Shown: positions 20,257 to 30,248, counted from the stretch's first letter. The stretch: DNA of 64,000 nt from Thalassobaculum sp. OXR-137 (GCF_034377285.1 NZ_CP139715.1:2340001-2404000); one strand, 5' to 3'. Notes: generated by a model not told the origin, from the sequence alone. Made by a program: numbers and translations.

Positions 20257-21852
20257 GTGGTCTCGATCATCGGAACTTTGCTCGCCGGCCTGGGCCTGTT
20301 CTTTGCCGGCCTTCAGATTCTCACCGAACATCTCAAGCGCCTGAGCGGACGCCGGCTGCGCACGCTGGTCGAACGCTACACCCGCAATCCGTTGCTCGGC
20401 GCCCTGTGCGGCGGGGCGTTCGCGGTCGTCACCCAGAGCGGTGCGGCGACCATGTTCATCATCGTGAGCATGCTGCGCTCGGGTCTTATGTCGATTCGTC
20501 AAGCGATGCCGATGATCATCGGGCTGAACGTGTTCGGCGCGCTCGTGGTGCTGATCCTGGTGATCGACATCAGGCTCGCGGTGCTGTTCCTGCTCGGATT
20601 CGCCGGCGTGTTCTACAGCGCCGACGCCCGGACCCTGCGCGGTTCGCTGATCGGCGCGCTCCTCGGCATCGGCATGCTGTTCTTCGGCCTCGACCTGATG
20701 AACGAGAGCGTGTCGCCGTTGGCGGGCGCGGCGTGGTTCTCCGACCTTCTGACCTGGACGCGCGGCTCCTACATGGTCGGCTTCCTGATCGGCTGCGTCC
20801 TGAGCTTCGTGGTGCAGTCTTCGATCGCCGTTACCGCGGTGGTGCTGGCATTCCAGCACGCCGGTATGTTCGGCCCCGGCGAGTCGCTGATGCTGATCTA
20901 CGGCGCCAATGCCGGTTCGTCGTTGCTGACCCTGGCGCTCTCGATCCACCTCAAGGGCCAGTCGAAGCAGATCGCCATGTACCAGACGTTCTACAACCTC
21001 GCCGGTGCGGCGGTGTTGGTGCCGCTGCTCTACATCGAGGTCTGGACCGGAACGCCGCTGATGCTGGCTCTGCTCGAGGTGATGTCCGACGACCCGGACA
21101 CCCGGATCGCGATCGCCTTCGTGTTGTTCAACCTCGTGCCGGCCTTCGCCCTGATGCCGACGGTCGGTCCCTCGGTCAGGCTTCTGCAACGGATCTGGCC
21201 GGACACCGAGGTCGAAATCGCGTCGCGTCCGAAATACCTTCACGAGCACGCCGCCGACGACCCGGACACGGCCATGGACCTGGTCGCGCTGGAACAGGCC
21301 CGACTGGTCGGCTATCTGTCCCGGATGTTCGACGCCCTGCGCGAGGACCGGCCCCAGGGCGCGTTCGAGCAGATCCTGGAGGCGTCCGCGATCCTCGGGA
21401 CGACCATCCGCGAGACCATCGACGACCTGGGCTCGGGCCGCCGGCTGACGGAACGGTCGTACGACCGCCTGAACGCCCTGCTGAGCTTTCAACACGCCCT
21501 GGACGCCGCCGCCGAGACGATGGCCGGGATCGCGCGCGAGCAGCGGCTTCTGGCAACCAGCGATGCCGGCCGGCGCTTCACCGGTGCGATCGTCGAAGGC
21601 ATCGACACCATCGTCCTGACACTTGGCGACGTCCTGCGCGAGCACGACCAGGACGACCGCGACCTGCTGTCCGCCATAACGTCCGACGACGGCAACGGGA
21701 TGAAGGCCGTCCGCAAGGCCTATCTGGCCGAGGAGCGCGGGCTTGAGGCGGACGAGCGGCTGCGCCTGCTGGCGCTCTCCAACCACGCCGAGCGGCTGAT
21801 CTGGCTGCTGGGCTACATGGGCAAGTCGGAGACCACGATTTCCGCCGGATAG
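20257..21852 (+). CDS. Na/Pi cotransporter family protein with PhoU-like tail
   Basis: The first about 310 residues carry two Na/Pi-cotransport repeats with paired helices and the QSGAATMF and QSSIAVTAV motifs, each repeat's QS signature being a coordination site in this family. The last about 200 residues are a soluble helical PhoU-like domain. Length (531) is normal for the bacterial YjbB type. The start is GTG 20257 with no clear ribosome site. Phosphate export or uptake driven by sodium is the family role; no pst or pho genes are nearby. Confidence 0.92.
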   Translation: MVSIIGTLLAGLGLFFAGLQILTEHLKRLSGRRLRTLVERYTRNPLLGALCGGAFAVVTQSGAATMFIIVSMLRSGLMSIRQAMPMIIGLNVFGALVVLILVIDIRLAVLFLLGFAGVFYSADARTLRGSLIGALLGIGMLFFGLDLMNESVSPLAGAAWFSDLLTWTRGSYMVGFLIGCVLSFVVQSSIAVTAVVLAFQHAGMFGPGESLMLIYGANAGSSLLTLALSIHLKGQSKQIAMYQTFYNLAGAAVLVPLLYIEVWTGTPLMLALLEVMSDDPDTRIAIAFVLFNLVPAFALMPTVGPSVRLLQRIWPDTEVEIASRPKYLHEHAADDPDTAMDLVALEQARLVGYLSRMFDALREDRPQGAFEQILEASAILGTTIRETIDDLGSGRRLTERSYDRLNALLSFQHALDAAAETMAGIAREQRLLATSDAGRRFTGAIVEGIDTIVLTLGDVLREHDQDDRDLLSAITSDDGNGMKAVRKAYLAEERGLEADERLRLLALSNHAERLIWLLGYMGKSETTISAG

Positions 21853-21883
21853 CGGGCCTGGCGCCTGGCGCCGCCGCGCGATC

Positions 21884-22663
21884 TCAGTCCCGCGGCGTGT
21901 CCGGCCCCGGCGGGGCCCACCAGAGGTGCTGGCCGCCATCGACCGCGATCATCTGACCGGTGACCGATCGGGCGTTTGCCAGGAACAGGACCGCCTCGGC
22001 CACCTCTGCCGGGTCGGCGCCATGCTGGAGCGGCATGGACCGCGCCTGGGCATCGAACCGCTCCTGGTCCTGATGGGTGCTGGGCAGGATCGGGCCGGGA
22101 CCGACGCCGTTCACCCGGATCCGGGGTGCCAGTTCCAGGGCCAGCGTGCGCGTCAGCCCCCAGAGACCGACCTTCGACAGGGTGTAGGATAGAAAGTCGT
22201 CGGTGAGGTTCCAGACCCGCTGGTCGATGATGTTCACGACGACGCCGTCATTCTCCGCGGGCAGCCGGGCGGCGAACTGCTGCATCAGCACAAGGGGCGC
22301 CCGCAGGTTCGGCTCGATGTGCCGGTCCCAACTCTGGCGGGTTGCCGTGGCGAGGGTGTCGCGCTCGAAGGTGGAGGCGTTGTTGACCAGCAGGCCGACC
22401 GGGCCGAGTACCGCCTCCGTCCGCTCGATCAGGCTGTGCACCTCCGCCTCGTCGGCGAGGTCGGCGCCGACGGCTTCGGCGCGGACGCCGAGCGCGCGCA
22501 GATCCTCGGCCGTGTCCCGCGCCGCCTCCTCAGAGCGGCCGTAATGCACCGCGACGTCCCAGCCGGCCCCGGCCAGGGCAAGGGCGATGGCGCGACCGAC
22601 CCGGCGCGCCGCGCCCGTCACCAGCGCGGTCTTGGGTAGGGGGTTGGGCGTACGCTGCGGCAT
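21884..22663 (-). CDS. SDR oxidoreductase, pteridine reductase (FolM/PTR1) type
   Basis: This 259-residue short-chain dehydrogenase has the TGxxxRxG cofactor motif (TGAARRVG, 16-23) instead of the usual TGxxxGxG, and a catalytic triad of D147, Y160 and K164. The aspartate 13 residues before the tyrosine, where most SDRs have serine, is the arrangement of trypanosomatid PTR1 and bacterial FolM. NADPH-dependent reduction of dihydropterins or dihydrofolate is therefore the best guess. It is close to, and on the same strand as, a Ca/Na antiporter gene with a 5-base gap. No folate genes are nearby. Confidence 0.88.
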   Translation of the reverse strand: MPQRTPNPLPKTALVTGAARRVGRAIALALAGAGWDVAVHYGRSEEAARDTAEDLRALGVRAEAVGADLADEAEVHSLIERTEAVLGPVGLLVNNASTFERDTLATATRQSWDRHIEPNLRAPLVLMQQFAARLPAENDGVVVNIIDQRVWNLTDDFLSYTLSKVGLWGLTRTLALELAPRIRVNGVGPGPILPSTHQDQERFDAQARSMPLQHGADPAEVAEAVLFLANARSVTGQMIAVDGGQHLWWAPPGPDTPRD

Positions 22664-22668
22664 GCGGC

Positions 22669-23640
22669 TCAGTAGGACGCGAAGTTGATCGTGTGCATCG
22701 GCACGAACTGGTTGGCGATGAACGCCACATAGGCGGCGAAGAAGACCAGGGCCCAGGGCCGGCTGAAGGCCGGCAGCTTGATCGCCATTGCCACGAAGAC
22801 GATGGTCACACCCAGCATGAACCAGAGGTCCAGGGACATCACTTCGGGGGGGATCGGCAGCGGGCTGACCAATGCAACCGTCCCTAGAATGCCCAGCGTA
22901 TTAAAAATGTTGGACCCGATGATATTGCCCAACGCCACGTCGCTGTGACGGCGCAGCGCCGCGACCAGCGTCGTGGCCAGTTCCGGAAGCGACGTGCCGA
23001 CGGCGACGACGGTGATGCCGATAACGGTCTCGGAGATGCCGGCCCGGTTAGCGACGTCCACCGCGCCGTCGACCAGCAGCCGGGCGCCTACCAGGACGGC
23101 GATCAGGCCGCCCACGGTATACAGCACGCTGCGCAGGGTGCTGGTCGGCAGAGCGTCGAACTCCTCGACCTCCTTGGCGTGCACGCTGTCGGGGCGGCGG
23201 CGCTCCTCGTAATAGCAATAGAGCAGGTAGGCGACGAGGAGGGCGAGCATGACCGCCCCGTGCCAGCGTTCGATGATGCCGTGCAGCCCCACGCCGACGA
23301 ACAGGATGGTGCCCAGAATCAGCGCCAGCCCGTCCCGGCGCAGCGGCGCGCCGCCGCACACGAAGGGCGAAATGACGCCGACCGTTCCGATCATCAGCAG
23401 GATGTTGGCGATATTCGAGCCGATGACATTGCCGATGGCGATGCCGGGAGACCCGTTCATCGCCGCTTTGAGGCTGACGAACAGTTCAGGCGCCGAGGTG
23501 CCGAAGGCAATGACGGTGAGCCCGATGACATGGGGACTGATGTTCAGGCGCCGGGCAATGGCCACCGCGCCCCGAATCATCGTCTCGGCGCCGACCAGAA
23601 GAAGGACCAGACCGGCGAAGATCAACCCTGCAGAGATCAT
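22669..23640 (-). CDS. Calcium/sodium antiporter (CaCA family, YrbG-like)
   Basis: The 323 residues form ten or so membrane helices in two inverted alpha repeats, seen as FGTSAPELFVSL...GNVIGSNIANI in the first half and VGTSLPELATTL...GNIIGSNIFNT in the second. These carry the acidic residues that bind Ca2+ and Na+. Length is normal. It probably precedes the pteridine-reductase gene in one transcript. The upstream gap (23641-23921) separates it from a divergent K/H antiporter gene; I see no clear promoter there. Confidence 0.94.
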   Translation of the reverse strand: MISAGLIFAGLVLLLVGAETMIRGAVAIARRLNISPHVIGLTVIAFGTSAPELFVSLKAAMNGSPGIAIGNVIGSNIANILLMIGTVGVISPFVCGGAPLRRDGLALILGTILFVGVGLHGIIERWHGAVMLALLVAYLLYCYYEERRRPDSVHAKEVEEFDALPTSTLRSVLYTVGGLIAVLVGARLLVDGAVDVANRAGISETVIGITVVAVGTSLPELATTLVAALRRHSDVALGNIIGSNIFNTLGILGTVALVSPLPIPPEVMSLDLWFMLGVTIVFVAMAIKLPAFSRPWALVFFAAYVAFIANQFVPMHTINFASY

Positions 23641-23921
23641 GAGGCCCTCCAGAAATAATCGCCGGTCGAGTGCGTGCGGCTATCTGTGCCGGGGCGCGAC
23701 GGGGCGGTCTGGCGGGCTTGCGATCGGGTCATGTAAATCTGAGGGTTGGTGGCGGAATGTGGCGCGCGTGACCCATAGGAATGGGGAGCGGCGACGAAAT
23801 TTCAATGATTGTATACGAAGAGATTTCATGGCTCCCGTAGCATCGCCCGCGCTGACTCTTTAGGATCGATTTGCCGGTTGGCGGGACCGGCGATTTGCCG
23901 AGACTGGTTGGAGAAAAATCG

Positions 23922-25940
23922 GTGGAAAGCCTGCTGGACGCATTCGACATCATGCAGTCGAGCGGCCACGGGAGCCCGATCGGCGATGCGTTGATCTTCC
24001 TGGCGGCGGCGGTTCTGTTCGCCCCCTTGCTGCGGCGGCTGAAATTCAGCCTGGTTCTCGGGTATCTCGCGGCCGGGGCCATGATCGGCCCGCATGGCCT
24101 GTCGATCATCGACGACGTCGCCGAAACCCGCGAACTGGCCGAAATCGGAGTCGTCTTCCTGCTCTTCACCATCGGGTTGGAACTGTCCTTCGCCCGCCTG
24201 AAGGTGATGCGCCGGCTGGTCTTCGGATTCGGTACCGCCCAAGTGGTGCTGACCGGCATTCTGGTCGCCGGGATCTCTCTGTATCTCGGGCAGACCTACG
24301 GCGCGGCGGTCACCATCGGTGCGGCCCTCGCCCTGTCCTCCACCGCCTTCGTCCTGCAATTGATGAACGAGCGCGGTGAACTGGCGACCCGTCACGGCCG
24401 CGCGGCATTCTCCGCCTTGCTGTTCCAGGACCTGGCGGTGGTCCCCATTGTCATCGTCGTCCCGCTCCTGGGCCGCGACCTGGACGGCCTGACGATCCTG
24501 CTGGAGCTGCTCAAGGTCACCGGCACGGCGATTCTCGCCCTGGCGATCATCGTCATCGCCGGACGCCAGCTCCTGCGGCCGCTCTACCATGTCATCGCCT
24601 CGGCCGGCGCGCCGGAACTGTTCACCGCGATGACGCTGCTGGTGGTGCTCGGCATCGGCTGGGCCACCCAGCAGGTTGGGCTATCCATGGCCCTGGGCGC
24701 CTTCCTCGCCGGCCTGCTGCTGTCGGAAAGCGAGTTCCGCCATCAGGTGGAGGCCGATATCGAGCCGTTCCGGGGGATCCTGCTCGGCCTGTTCTTCATG
24801 ACCATCGGCATGTCCATCGACCTGGGCCTCGCCTTCCGTGAGATCGCAACGGTGCTCGGCTACCTGGGTGGGCTGATCCTGCTGAAGTTCGCCGTCGTGC
24901 TCGGGCTGGCGCTCGCCTTCAAGATGCCCATCGCGGTGAGCCTGCGCAGTGCGGCTCTGCTGGCCCAGGGAGGCGAGTTCGCCTTCGTCATCCTCGGCAT
25001 CGCCGCCGCGTCTTCGGTTGTCTCCGATTTCGCCGTCGACCTGCTGTTCCTGGTGGTCGCCGTATCGATGGCGGTCACGCCGGTGGTGGTCTGGGCGGTG
25101 GGTAAGGTCGCCATCCTGCTGGAGAACAAAGAGAATTCCGAGCTCTCGGCCGATGTCAACCTGGGGCACGAGATGCACGATCACGTGGTCATCGCCGGCT
25201 TCGGCCGGGTCGGCCACACCATCGCCCGGCTGCTCGACGCCAAGATGGTCCCCTATGTGGCGGTGGATACCGACGCCCAGAACGTGCGCGACGGGCGCCG
25301 CGACGGCCACACCGTCTTCTATGGGGACGCCAGCCGGCCGGAGGTGCTGCACAAGCTCGGCGGCGAGCGCGCCCGGGCCGTGGTGCTGACCATGTCGACC
25401 GGCGGCCATGCGGTCGAGCGGACGGTTCAGCACCTCGCCGGCCGGCTGCCGGATCTGCCGATCTTCGCGCGCGCCCGCGATCCGCTCCATGCCCGCCGAT
25501 TGGAGGAGCTGGGAGCGGCCGGCACCGTGGTCGAGACGATGGAGGCCAGCCTGCAGCTGGGCGGTGCCGTGCTGCGCCAGACGGGAACGCCCTGGGGCGA
25601 CATCGAAGAACTGATCAGCAGCCTGAGAATGGTCGACGGCATCGGCCGGAAGATCGGCGAGCGCCCGGACGGCGAGGCCGGCCCCGTCGCCCCACCGGAG
25701 GACCCGGTCCTGGTGGCGGCCCTGTGGGCGGAGGAGGAAGAGGAGAAGGCCCGCAACCGGGACGGGGCCAAGTCAGACCAGCCGGCGCCGGCCGCCGGCC
25801 CGCGGGACGATGATGACCGCAACGCCACGTCCGAAGAGGACGAGGTCTTCGCCGAGCGCACCCGCTCCGACGCGGAGACGGTGCCGGCCCTTCCGTCGAA
25901 GCTGCAGGACGACGACACAGGTGGCCGCACGAGGGATTGA
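23922..25940 (+). CDS. Monovalent cation:proton antiporter-2 (Kef-type) with TrkA-N domain
   Basis: GTG 23922 follows TTGGAGAAAA and is preferred over the open frame's earlier TTG at 23871; it gives 672 residues. About twelve helices form a CPA2 Na/K:H exchanger domain (to about residue 395), then a Rossmann TrkA-N/RCK domain begins with HVVIAGFGRVGHTIARLL, which binds NAD or glutathione-like ligands to gate the channel. The C-terminal 120 residues are acidic and disordered. Probable role is K+/H+ efflux. Alternatives are Na+/H+ exchange or glutathione-gated Kef function, which the sequence does not settle. Confidence 0.92.
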   Translation: MESLLDAFDIMQSSGHGSPIGDALIFLAAAVLFAPLLRRLKFSLVLGYLAAGAMIGPHGLSIIDDVAETRELAEIGVVFLLFTIGLELSFARLKVMRRLVFGFGTAQVVLTGILVAGISLYLGQTYGAAVTIGAALALSSTAFVLQLMNERGELATRHGRAAFSALLFQDLAVVPIVIVVPLLGRDLDGLTILLELLKVTGTAILALAIIVIAGRQLLRPLYHVIASAGAPELFTAMTLLVVLGIGWATQQVGLSMALGAFLAGLLLSESEFRHQVEADIEPFRGILLGLFFMTIGMSIDLGLAFREIATVLGYLGGLILLKFAVVLGLALAFKMPIAVSLRSAALLAQGGEFAFVILGIAAASSVVSDFAVDLLFLVVAVSMAVTPVVVWAVGKVAILLENKENSELSADVNLGHEMHDHVVIAGFGRVGHTIARLLDAKMVPYVAVDTDAQNVRDGRRDGHTVFYGDASRPEVLHKLGGERARAVVLTMSTGGHAVERTVQHLAGRLPDLPIFARARDPLHARRLEELGAAGTVVETMEASLQLGGAVLRQTGTPWGDIEELISSLRMVDGIGRKIGERPDGEAGPVAPPEDPVLVAALWAEEEEEKARNRDGAKSDQPAPAAGPRDDDDRNATSEEDEVFAERTRSDAETVPALPSKLQDDDTGGRTRD

Positions 25941-26009
25941 TCTCGGTCAAGGATCTGCCCCTCTCCTCCTCCTAGCGTCATGTCATCACATCGCCAGGAG
26001 GAAACCCCC

Positions 26010-26252
26010 ATGACCACCGACCTGCACCACGACATCGGCAGCGAGTTCCCGGAGCTGAAGGACAAGATCCATGTCCTGAAGACGGAGAACGCTCACTTCG
26101 CGAAGCTGTTCGACGCCTATCACGAGGTCGACCGGGAGGTCGCCCGCATCGAGGCCGAGGTGGAACCGGCCTCCGACGCCTATGCCGAGGAGTGCAAGAA
26201 AAAGCGTCTGGCGCTGAAGGATCAGATCTTCTCGATGCTCAAGGCCGGGTAG
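26010..26252 (+). CDS. YdcH family protein (DUF465)
   Basis: ATG 26010 has AGGAGGAAA before it, so it is preferred over 25980. The 80-residue product is an all-helical coiled-coil hairpin with the family pattern FPELKDKIHVLKTENAHFAKL, then YHEVDREVARIEAEVEP, and the C-terminal CKKKRLALKDQIFSML. Small proteins of this family are widespread in proteobacteria; their function is not established. It stands alone between two larger genes. Confidence 0.9.
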   Translation: MTTDLHHDIGSEFPELKDKIHVLKTENAHFAKLFDAYHEVDREVARIEAEVEPASDAYAEECKKKRLALKDQIFSMLKAG

Positions 26253-26324
26253 AGCCCTCCCGGGAACCCGCCGGCCCGCCATGCGTTCCCCAAGGCGATC
26301 TCACAAAACGGATACCTTGGGCGC

Positions 26325-28232
26325 ATGCGCATCCTGTTCGGCATACTGGGTGGCCTGGTTGCCGTCGCTCTGATCGCGGTGGTCGCCGGCATGTGGTGGC
26401 TGACCACCGGCAGCGGCCGGGATTGGGCGGTCGGCCAGGTCAGCGAACGCGTCGGCCGCGACATCATCGTCGAGGACATGAGCGTCGACTGGGGCTGGCG
26501 GCCCGAGGTGGACGTGACCGGCCTCAAACTTGCCAATGCCGTCTGGGCGCGGGCCGACCACCTGCTGACGGCCGACCGGGTGGCCTTCAAGATCCACCCC
26601 TGGCCGTTGCTCCGCGGCGATATCGAGCTGGACTACCTCATCCTGCAGGGGCTGAAGGTCGATCTGGAACGCAACGCGGAGGGTGACGCGAACTGGAGCT
26701 TCGGGGAAAACCCGGCTTCCGCCGCCGCGGTCGAGGGCGTGTCCCCGGAGGACCGGGACGACGCGCCGCGGATCGGCCGCCTGGAGATCCGCGAGGGCAC
26801 GCTCGCCTATCGCGATCCGGAACGCGGGATCGACGTTGAAGGCACGGTTTCGACGGGCAGCGGAGAAATGGACGCGCCCGAACCGCTGTCCCTCGGCTTG
26901 AAAGGGACGCTGCAGGACCAGCCGCTCAGCATCGACTTCGTCGGCGGCTCGATCCTGGAGCTGCGCGACGGCGACGACCCGTACCCGGTCGACCTGACGA
27001 TCGCCGCCGGTAAGACCGATTTCACCCTGAAAGGTACCTTCGCCGACCCGATCGCCCTGGAGGGGGCGGACGTGGAGATCGATTTCAGCGGTCCGAACCT
27101 CGCCGATATTTTCCCGCTATTCGGTGTCCCCACGCCGCCGACCCCGCCCTACAAGCTCACCGGACGCGTGACCCGGGAGGGCAAGGTCTGGACGGTGGAG
27201 GGCCTGGACGGCCGGATCGGCGACAGCGACATCGCCGGCAGCGCGACCCTGGACTACGGCCCTGAGCGCCCGATGCTGACCGCCGATCTGGTCTCGCAGA
27301 AGCTCGATTTCGACGATCTCGGGCCCCTGGTGGGCGCCACGCCCGCCTATGGCGAGGGTGAGACCGCGTCGGAAGAGCAGGAACGGATCGGCCGCCAGCT
27401 CGTCGATCAGGGCAAGCTGTTCCCCGACATTCCCATCGCCGCCGGACGGCTGCGGCTGATGGACATGAAAGTGACCTTCAAGGCACCGAACGTGCTGTCG
27501 CGCACCGAACTGGCGGTGACCTCGCTGGAAGCCACGGTCACGCTGGAGAACGGCCGCGCCGTTGCCAAGCCGTTCAAGATGGGGGTTGCAGATGGCGTGG
27601 TGTCCGGCGAGTTGGCCCTGAACGCGCGGGACGAGGTCCCCTCGGCCGATGCGGACGTGACGTTCGACGACCTGGCCCTCGCCGCGTTCTTCAAGGACAG
27701 CAAATACTTCGAGACCATGGGCGGGACCCTGTCCGGAAGCCTGTACATCCTGGGCAGGGGAAACTCCCTGGCCGATATCATGGCCGCGGCCAACGGCGAC
27801 GGGGTGATCGAGATCTCCAAGGGCGCCTTCAGCGGCCTGCTGATCGAGGCGGCTGGCGTCGATCTGGTCGAATCACTGATCCTCTTCATCGGCGACGACG
27901 CCCGCGTGCCGATCCGCTGCGGCGCCGGCCGGGCGGTGGTGAAGGACGGGGTGGCCCAGTTCGACCGCGTCGTGGTCGATACTGCCGACTCGGTTCTCTA
28001 TGCCCGCGGCGGGGTCAATCTGCTGGACCAGACGGTGGATCTCTTCATCACCGCCGACGCCAAGGATTTCAGCCTGATCGACATGGAAGCCCCGGTCCGG
28101 GTGAGGGGCCCCCTGGGCGATCCCGAGACCAGCATCTCGCCGGACAAGCCGGACATCCCGTTCTTCGAGATGGGCGAGGCCGAGGACGTGGATTGCGGGG
28201 CGCTTCGCCAGCAGGTGATGAAGGGCGACTGA
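26325..28232 (+). CDS. AsmA family protein
   Basis: The 635 residues begin with an inner-membrane anchor (about residues 4-24, GGLVAVALIAVVAGMWWL) and continue as a long periplasmic beta-rich domain of AsmA type, with DVTGLKLANAVWA and an FKIHPWPLLRGDI pattern near the N-terminus and the C-terminal AsmA_2 segment (about 470-560, GGTLSGSLYILGRGNSLADIM). AsmA-like proteins are thought to move phospholipid between membranes. There is no clear ribosome site at the ATG. It is followed on the other strand by a LysR gene. Confidence 0.9.
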   Translation: MRILFGILGGLVAVALIAVVAGMWWLTTGSGRDWAVGQVSERVGRDIIVEDMSVDWGWRPEVDVTGLKLANAVWARADHLLTADRVAFKIHPWPLLRGDIELDYLILQGLKVDLERNAEGDANWSFGENPASAAAVEGVSPEDRDDAPRIGRLEIREGTLAYRDPERGIDVEGTVSTGSGEMDAPEPLSLGLKGTLQDQPLSIDFVGGSILELRDGDDPYPVDLTIAAGKTDFTLKGTFADPIALEGADVEIDFSGPNLADIFPLFGVPTPPTPPYKLTGRVTREGKVWTVEGLDGRIGDSDIAGSATLDYGPERPMLTADLVSQKLDFDDLGPLVGATPAYGEGETASEEQERIGRQLVDQGKLFPDIPIAAGRLRLMDMKVTFKAPNVLSRTELAVTSLEATVTLENGRAVAKPFKMGVADGVVSGELALNARDEVPSADADVTFDDLALAAFFKDSKYFETMGGTLSGSLYILGRGNSLADIMAAANGDGVIEISKGAFSGLLIEAAGVDLVESLILFIGDDARVPIRCGAGRAVVKDGVAQFDRVVVDTADSVLYARGGVNLLDQTVDLFITADAKDFSLIDMEAPVRVRGPLGDPETSISPDKPDIPFFEMGEAEDVDCGALRQQVMKGD

Positions 28233-28247
28233 CGCCCCGCCGGCCGT

Positions 28248-29129
28248 TCAGGCCGGTTCCCGGCAGATCCGCTCGAATTCCAGCGCCGCCGCCGACAGCC
28301 GCCGCTCCTTGTGGCGGAGCAGGGTGAACTGCCGCGGCGCCAGGGGAATATCCAGAACCACCAGCTCGCCGGCGGCGATGAACGGCGATACCACCAGCTT
28401 CGACAGGGCCGCGGCACAGGAGCTGCCGCGCACCGCACCCAGGACCGCCTCGTTGGTCGGCAGGGTGGCGGCGGTCGGCAGGGTGGCGCAGTCGATGCCA
28501 TGGCGGTCCAGCGCCGCCTCGAACTCCGCCCGCGTGCCCGATCCCCGCTCGCGCATGACCCAGGTCAGGTGATGGAGCGTTTCCAGCGTGGTCCGCGCGG
28601 CGATCGCGGCGGCCCGTTGCGCCATCACGATGACCAACTCGTCCGCCAGGAACGGCTGTGCCGCCAGCGCCGGCTCGTCCACCGTTCCCTCGATGAATCC
28701 CAGCTCGGCCCGGCCAGAGATCACCGCCTGCACGACATTGGCGGTGTTGCCGTCCCGGAATCCCAGGGTGATGCCGGGATGGCGCTCGCAGAAGCGCATC
28801 AGCCGGTTCGGCAGCCAGTAATTGGCGATGGTCTGGCTCGCTTCGATGTCCAGATGCCCGGTCCGTAATCCGCCCAACTCGCTCAGCAGCCCCTTGGCCT
28901 CGTTGACGGCGGCGAGGGTGTGGCGGGCCTCCTCCAGAAACACCCGTCCGGCGCGCGTCAGCTCGATGCGGCGGCCCACCCGGTCGAACAGGTGGACATC
29001 GTAGGTGGTCTCCAGCGTCTTGATCGCCGCACTGGCGGCCGAGGGGGTCAGGCCGAGGGATTCCGCGCCCCGGCTCAAATGTTCGCGCTCGGCGACGGCG
29101 ATGAAGATGGCGAGCTGTTCGAGGGTCAA
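28248..29129 (-). CDS. LysR-family regulator next to yeiH
   Basis: The 293 residues have the N-terminal LysR helix-turn-helix (MTLEQLAIFIAVAEREHLSR, then ASAAIKTLE) and an effector-binding domain with GHLDIEASQTIANYWLP, a signature of the CysL/YeiE subgroup that regulates sulfite or sulfur-related genes. The start codon is TTG 29129; no ATG is in frame upstream before a stop. It is divergent from the YeiH gene, and YeiE-YeiH is a known regulator/transporter pair. Confidence 0.9.
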   Translation of the reverse strand: MTLEQLAIFIAVAEREHLSRGAESLGLTPSAASAAIKTLETTYDVHLFDRVGRRIELTRAGRVFLEEARHTLAAVNEAKGLLSELGGLRTGHLDIEASQTIANYWLPNRLMRFCERHPGITLGFRDGNTANVVQAVISGRAELGFIEGTVDEPALAAQPFLADELVIVMAQRAAAIAARTTLETLHHLTWVMRERGSGTRAEFEAALDRHGIDCATLPTAATLPTNEAVLGAVRGSSCAAALSKLVVSPFIAAGELVVLDIPLAPRQFTLLRHKERRLSAAALEFERICREPA

Positions 29130-29149
29130 TCGTTCGATCCAATTGAATG

Positions 29150-29174
29150 AAACATCTTATATTATTCGATGTTT
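29150..29174. promoter_or_regulatory. Candidate operator between the LysR and yeiH genes
   Basis: AAACATC and GATGTTT form a perfect 7-bp inverted repeat separated by 11 A/T-rich bases, in the 93-base divergent gap. The arrangement is that of a LysR binding box (T-N11-A). Control of yeiH by the neighbouring LysR protein is inferred. Confidence 0.5.
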
Positions 29175-29222
29175 ATGGATTAGAGGAATGCCTAGTTTCC
29201 ACCTCCCAATCAGGAGGATGGA

Positions 29223-30233
29223 ATGCGCACACCCCGATTCATGGCGGAGATTCTTCCCGGGCTCATGCTCTCGGGGGCCATCGGGTTTCTGGCATACGGG
29301 TTCGAGCAGGCCGAGCACCAGATCTTCGGCCACGTCTATCTGGACGGACTCGTCGTCGCCATCCTGGCCGGGACGCTGGTTCACACGTTCTTCGGCCTGC
29401 CCGACAGGTTCCGGCCGGGGGTGTCATTCTCCGCCAAGATCGTCCTGGAGGTCGCCATCGTCCTGCTGGGCGGGACGATCAGTGCCGCCGCCATCGCCTC
29501 CTCCGGTCTGCCGCTGATCGCCACCACCGTGGCGGTGGTGACGGTGACGCTGGTCGCGAGCTACCTGATCGGCCGGTCGCTCGGCCTGGACGACAAGCTG
29601 GCGACCCTGGTGTCGTGCGGGAATTCGATCTGCGGCAACTCCGCCATTATGGCGGCGGCGCCGGCGATCGACGCCCGCTCGGAGGATGTGGCCGCCTCGA
29701 TCGGCTTCACCGCCGTGCTTGGCATCGCGGTGGTCCTGCTGCTGCCGCTTGCTGCGCTGGCCCTGGGGCTGGACGACTGGCACTACGGCGTGGTTGCGGG
29801 GCTCAGTGTCTATGCGGTGCCGCAGGTCCTGGCGGCGACCGCGCCCGTCAGCGCGGTGAGCGCACAGATCGGCACGCTGGTGAAGCTGGTGCGGGTGCTG
29901 ATGCTGGGGCCGGTCGTGCTGGCCGCCGGGCTGCGCTACGGCCGGCGGGGCGGGGGACGGCTGCCCCTGTCGGTTCTCGTGCCGTGGTTCATCCTCGGCT
30001 TCATCGCCCTGATGCTGTGCCGGTCCTTCGGCCTGCTGCCCGATGCGGCGGCCGGTCCGATGCAGGCCGCCTCGGCCAACCTGACGCTGGTGGCGATGGC
30101 CGCACTCGGCCTGTCGGTGAACCTCCGCTCGGTGCTGGCCTCGGGCGGGCGGGTGCTGGCGGCCGGGGTGCTGTCGATCCTGCTGCTGGTCACGCTGGCG
30201 ATCCTGTCCACCAGACTTCTGCCGCTGCTCTGA
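29223..30233 (+). CDS. YeiH/YadS-type putative sulfate exporter (UPF0324)
   Basis: ATG 29223 follows a strong AGGAGG. The 336-residue membrane protein has about ten helices and conserved family elements: SCGNSICGNSAIMAAAP near the middle and a second inverted-repeat half. YeiH-family proteins are annotated as putative sulfate exporters, and their gene is often linked to a LysR regulator as here. The substrate is not proven. Confidence 0.92.
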   Translation: MRTPRFMAEILPGLMLSGAIGFLAYGFEQAEHQIFGHVYLDGLVVAILAGTLVHTFFGLPDRFRPGVSFSAKIVLEVAIVLLGGTISAAAIASSGLPLIATTVAVVTVTLVASYLIGRSLGLDDKLATLVSCGNSICGNSAIMAAAPAIDARSEDVAASIGFTAVLGIAVVLLLPLAALALGLDDWHYGVVAGLSVYAVPQVLAATAPVSAVSAQIGTLVKLVRVLMLGPVVLAAGLRYGRRGGGRLPLSVLVPWFILGFIALMLCRSFGLLPDAAAGPMQAASANLTLVAMAALGLSVNLRSVLASGGRVLAAGVLSILLLVTLAILSTRLLPLL

Positions 30234-30248
30234 AACAGCGACCGGGCT

